64,000 bases of DNA. Origin: Rhizomicrobium sp. (GTDB lineage Bacteria; Pseudomonadota; Alphaproteobacteria; Micropepsales; Micropepsaceae). This document shows, piece by piece, positions 61,592 through 64,000 of the stretch. The notes beneath the pieces were generated by a model. The model saw nothing but the letters and a program-made list of their open reading frames with translations. It made no database searches and was not told where the DNA came from. How positions within the stretch are numbered: the stretch's first letter is position 1; each line of letters begins with the position of its first letter. Both the position numbers and the translations under genes were made by a program. Location of the stretch: positions 906,756-970,755 of the forward strand of contig JBBCGJ010000001.1 in the NCBI GenBank assembly GCA_037200985.1, read 5' to 3'.

Positions 61592-62065
61592 ATGGCGAAG
61601 AAGAAAGACGACGGCACGAAGATCGTCGCCGACAACCGGAAGGCGCGCTACGCCTATGCCATCGACGAGACGCTCGAGGCGGGGATCATGCTCGTCGGCT
61701 CGGAGGTCAAGTCGCTGCGCAGCGGCAAGTCGACGATCTCGGAATCCTACGCCCACGCCAAGGACGGCGAGCTTTTCCTCGTCAACGCCTATATCCCCGA
61801 ATACACCCAGGCCAGCCGCTTCAACCACGAGCCCAAGCGCTCGCGCAAGCTCCTGGTGCACAAGCGCGAGGCGGCGAAGCTCGCCGCCGCGATCCAGCGC
61901 GAGGGCATGACGCTCATCCCGCTCAGGCTCTATTTCAATCCGAAGGGCGTCGCCAAGATCGAGCTCGGCATCGCCAAGGGCAAGAAGCTCCACGACAAGC
62001 GCGAGACCGAGAAGCAGCGCGACTGGCAGCGCGACAAGGCGCGCCTGATGCGGGACAAGGGATAG
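61592..62065 (+). CDS. smpB: SsrA-binding protein SmpB
   Basis: SmpB delivers tmRNA to stalled ribosomes for trans-translation. The 157 residues contain [22 protein letters not shown] (about 9-30), [21 protein letters not shown] (about 33-53) and [25 protein letters not shown] (about 65-89). A basic C-terminal tail ([25 protein letters not shown]) inserts into the ribosomal decoding path. It is full length. No tmRNA (ssrA) gene was seen in the window. Confidence 0.97.
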   Translation: MAKKKDDGTKIVADNRKARYAYAIDETLEAGIMLVGSEVKSLRSGKSTISESYAHAKDGELFLVNAYIPEYTQASRFNHEPKRSRKLLVHKREAAKLAAAIQREGMTLIPLRLYFNPKGVAKIELGIAKGKKLHDKRETEKQRDWQRDKARLMRDKG

Positions 62066-62134
62066 CGAGTAGCGAGTAGAGTCGGTCCTGCCCCCCTCTC
62101 GCCATTCGCTACTCGCCTATGGCATCCTCGCCGC

Positions 62135-62803
62135 ATGAGCGACGACGACCCCACGCTCCTCGGCAAGATCAAGGACAAGCTCATCCGCTCCAAGCAGGAC
62201 TGGGCCGCGCAGGGCCGCCTCATCACCGGCCGCCCCGACCTCGGCCACGTCAACCGCCTGCCGCCCGGCCAGAAGGAAGTGAAGACCTGGCCCGTCCTCG
62301 ACCTCGGCGTGCAGCCCGACGTCAAGCCGGAGAAATGGCGCCTCCAGATCATGGGCCTCGTGGAAAATCCCGTCGCGCTGACGCTCGAACAGTTCAAGGC
62401 GCTGCCGCAGGAGGACATCGTCAGCGATATCCATTGCGTGACGTCGTGGAGCCGCTTCGACAATCACTGGCAGGGCGTCGCGTCCAGGACGATGCTCGAT
62501 CTCGTCAAGCCGAAGGCCGAGGCCAAGCACATCGTCTTCCACGCCTATGACGGTTACACCACCAATGTGAGGACGGACGTCTTCGCCGATCCCAATGTGC
62601 TGCTGGCGCATTCCTGGGAGGGCAAGCCGATCCCGCGCGATCACGGCGGCCCGGTGCGCGTCGTGGTGCCCGACTGGTATTTCTGGAAGAGCGCCAAATG
62701 GGTGACGCGCATCGTCTTCCACGCCGAGGACCGCCCCGGCTTCTGGGAAACCCGCGGCTACAACAACGAAGGCGATCCGTGGAAAGAGGAGCGGTATTCC
62801 TAG
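62135..62803 (+). CDS. Sulfite oxidase-like molybdopterin oxidoreductase
   Basis: A 222-residue protein with a single Oxidoreductase_molyb domain. The conserved segment DIHCVTSWSRFDNHWQGV (about 97-114) has the Cys that ligates molybdenum in the sulfite-oxidase fold, and DHGGPVRVVVPDWYFWKSAKWV (about 169-190) is the family's second block. It lacks a Tat signal and the dimerisation domain, so it resembles the cytoplasmic YedY-like/putative sulfite oxidase group of unknown substrate. It is downstream of smpB by about 70 bp. Confidence 0.88.
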   Translation: MSDDDPTLLGKIKDKLIRSKQDWAAQGRLITGRPDLGHVNRLPPGQKEVKTWPVLDLGVQPDVKPEKWRLQIMGLVENPVALTLEQFKALPQEDIVSDIHCVTSWSRFDNHWQGVASRTMLDLVKPKAEAKHIVFHAYDGYTTNVRTDVFADPNVLLAHSWEGKPIPRDHGGPVRVVVPDWYFWKSAKWVTRIVFHAEDRPGFWETRGYNNEGDPWKEERYS

Positions 62804-62829
62804 CCTCTCCCGCGAGCGGGAGAGGTAAG

Positions 62830-63468
62830 TCACAGCGCGTGCAGCGCCGCGATCTTCGCTTCCTTCACCGCCGCGTCGAACATCTCCGTCGTCAGGACGC
62901 CGGTGTTCGTGTTGTAGCGCGAGCAGTGATAGCTCGACACCAGCGCGATCTTGCCGATCTGATAGGCCCCGCCGTGGCGGAACGGATGCGCCGATTTCTT
63001 CGCGCCCAGCGTGTCGCACACGCTGTCATGCGCGATCTTGCCGAGCGCCAGGATCGCGCGCAGATGCGGCATCGCCGCGATCAGCGCGATGAGGAACTGG
63101 CGGCAGGTCCTGATCTCGACCGGCAGCGGCTTGTTCTGCGGCGGCACGCAGCGCACTGCGTTGCTGATCGCGCAATGCACCAGCTCCAGCCCGTCGTCCG
63201 GCCGCCGGTCGTACACGCCCTTCGCCAGCCCGTGCTTCAGCAGCGTCGCGTAGAGCAGGTCGCCCGCATAATCGCCGGTGAACGGGCGCCCGGTGCGGTT
63301 CGCGCCGTGCAGCCCCGGCGCCAGCCCCACGATCAGGAGCCGCGCGTCGCGGCTCCCGAAGGTCGGCACCGGCGCGTTGAAATAGTCGGGATAGGCGACG
63401 CGGTTCTCGGCGCGGAAATCCGCCAGCCGCGGGCACAGCGGACAAGTCTTCGGCGGTTCGGATGTCAT
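62830..63468 (-). CDS. Uracil-DNA glycosylase, family 5-like (UdgB)
   Basis: A 212-residue glycosylase of the UDG fold. An Fe-S ligand pair near the start (CPLCPRLADFR, about 9-19) is followed by motif 1 LIVGLAPGLHGANRTGRPFTGD (about 45-66). Two more candidate Cys lie in RCVPPQNKPLP and TCRQFL, and motif 2 is SSYHCSRYNTNTG (about 182-194). This arrangement fits family 4/5 iron-sulfur UDGs; the GANRTGR tail of motif 1 points to family 5 (UdgB), which also acts on xanthine and hypoxanthine. It is convergent with the sulfite-oxidase-like gene. Confidence 0.88.
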   Translation of the reverse strand: MTSEPPKTCPLCPRLADFRAENRVAYPDYFNAPVPTFGSRDARLLIVGLAPGLHGANRTGRPFTGDYAGDLLYATLLKHGLAKGVYDRRPDDGLELVHCAISNAVRCVPPQNKPLPVEIRTCRQFLIALIAAMPHLRAILALGKIAHDSVCDTLGAKKSAHPFRHGGAYQIGKIALVSSYHCSRYNTNTGVLTTEMFDAAVKEAKIAALHAL

Positions 63469-63495
63469 GGCGGGCGATTCCCCATCGCCTCAATC

Positions 63496-63595
63496 TGTCA
63501 TGGCCCGCGAATGCGGGCCACCCAGTCGAGACGTGCGAACCGTTGCCGGCAATAGGGCACGCCATCTCGAAGGCCTGCCTTCGCGGGCCGTGACA
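63496..63595. repeat. Palindromic intergenic repeat, TGTCATGGCC form
   Basis: An inverted repeat from TGTCATGGCCCGCGAATGCG to CGCGGGCCGTGACA with a central spacer of about 60 bp. The right arm has decayed relative to the left (CTGCCTTCGCGGGCC). It is the sixth TGTCAT-type element of the window and lies between udgB and the NYN gene. Confidence 0.75.
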
Positions 63596-63611
63596 GTCGT
63601 GTCGTCACCTC

Positions 63612-64000
63612 TTACGCGGTCTGCGCGTAATGCGGGCTCGAACCCGCGGCGGCGTTCGCGGCGGCCGAGCGCGGCCCGCCCTCGCGCGCGATCTGCGGCT
63701 TCAGCTCTTCCAGCTCGATGAAATTGTCGGCCTGGCGCCGCAGCTCGTCCGCCGCCATAGGCGGCTGGGTGCGCACCGTGGAGACCACGCTGACGCGCCG
63801 TCCCTTCCGCTGAGCCGCTTCCACCAGGCGGCGGAAATCGCCGTCGCCGGAGAAGATCACGATGTGGTCGACCTGCTCGGCCATCTCCATCACGTCGATC
63901 GCGAGCTCGATGTCCATGTTGCCCTTCACGCGGCGGCGGCCCTGCGCGTCGGTGAATTCCTTGAGCGGCTTGGTCACCACCGCGAAGCCGTTGTAGTCGA
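63612..64000 (-). CDS. NYN-domain (LabA/DUF88-like) putative nuclease, 5'-truncated by window edge
   Basis: The visible 129 codons run from beyond base 64000 to the TAA at 63612. The frame continues upstream of the first ATG (DYNGFAVVTKPLKEF), so the start lies outside the window. VDHIVIFSGDGDFRRLVEAAQRKGRRVSVVS contains the SGDGDF acidic motif of the NYN/PIN-like nuclease fold, and MDIELAIDVMEMAE holds another acidic pair. LabA-type proteins bind or cleave RNA; the target is unknown. The C-terminal 40 residues are Ala/Gly-rich. Confidence 0.85.
   Translation of the reverse strand, partial: DYNGFAVVTKPLKEFTDAQGRRRVKGNMDIELAIDVMEMAEQVDHIVIFSGDGDFRRLVEAAQRKGRRVSVVSTVRTQPPMAADELRRQADNFIELEELKPQIAREGGPRSAAANAAAGSSPHYAQTA

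Overview
This is a 64 kb piece of chromosome from a high-GC (roughly two-thirds G+C by eye) alphaproteobacterium. The placement rests on gene order and small signals: mutM divergent from ubiE-ubiB, rnr-topA ahead of dprA-plsY-pyrC-pyrB, coaBC near dut, dapA-smpB, gatC..gatAB, a 55-residue L33, and intergenic GANTC (CcrM-type) and TTAA-N7-TTAA (CtrA-type) sites. The genus cannot be fixed from the window. Most of the DNA is ordinary, tightly packed housekeeping sequence.

Layout. 1-7.6 kb: replication start genes on the minus strand (dnaA, a TPR gene, then dnaN), a rhodanese, rpsT, an epimerase-crotonase-HTH unit. 7.7-16.2 kb: SulP transporter, ArsR/AHSA1 pair with a visible operator, mutM, ubiE-ubiB, a ribbon-helix-helix/PIN toxin-antitoxin pair, a MATE pump. 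16.2-19.4 kb: the standout locus (below). 19.4-26.7 kb: MFS transporter, two PAS-family proteins around an acyl-CoA dehydrogenase, GDPD, OYE, GNAT, dienelactone hydrolase. 26.8-30.2 kb: cysK, an Rrf2 regulator, dut, coaBC. 30.3-39.0 kb: feruloyl-CoA-synthetase-like enzyme, two sister HSL-type hydrolases, and a glpD / lipid kinase / alkyl-DHAP-synthase-like operon. 39.1-52.9 kb: hydrolase, rpmG, MFS, NUDIX, rnr, topA, dprA, plsY, a dihydroorotase-like subunit lacking its metal-binding HxH motif, pyrB, ruvX, VOC. 53.0-57.9 kb: gatC-GNAT-gatA-gatB, then a regulatory-looking intergenic stretch leading to a 21-residue protein that is two-thirds lysine, then a Sel1-repeat gene with a CtrA-like site. 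58.0-64 kb: slt, dapA, lipoprotein, smpB, a sulfite-oxidase-like enzyme, UDG, and a NYN-domain gene cut by the window end.

The most interesting system lies on the minus strand at 16.6-18.9 kb. Four tandem units of about 150-180 nt share conserved ends (5' GGUGGUGAAGA, 3' CCGUUCCC inside closing stems). Three of them enclose a circularly permuted tRNA-like module: T arm and acceptor 3' strand come first, then a short loop, then acceptor 5' strand and D arm. This is the architecture of bacterial Y RNAs (YrlA type), which bind the Ro60 protein Rsr. Downstream on the same strand lie about 45 codons that look like the C-terminus of an Rsr/TROVE protein, truncated at a palindromic intergenic repeat, and then an intact rtcB RNA ligase. 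The locus therefore reads as an expanded Y RNA array beside a decayed rsr and a live RNA ligase. The permutation point differs between copies (anticodon side in two, D loop in one), and one copy has lost the tRNA mimic altogether.

Intergenic space carries two families of palindromic repeats (one with TGTCAT/ATGACA ends, one with CCTCCCCCGC/GCGGGGGAGG ends). Many operons show ATGA stop/start overlaps, which were used to set starts.
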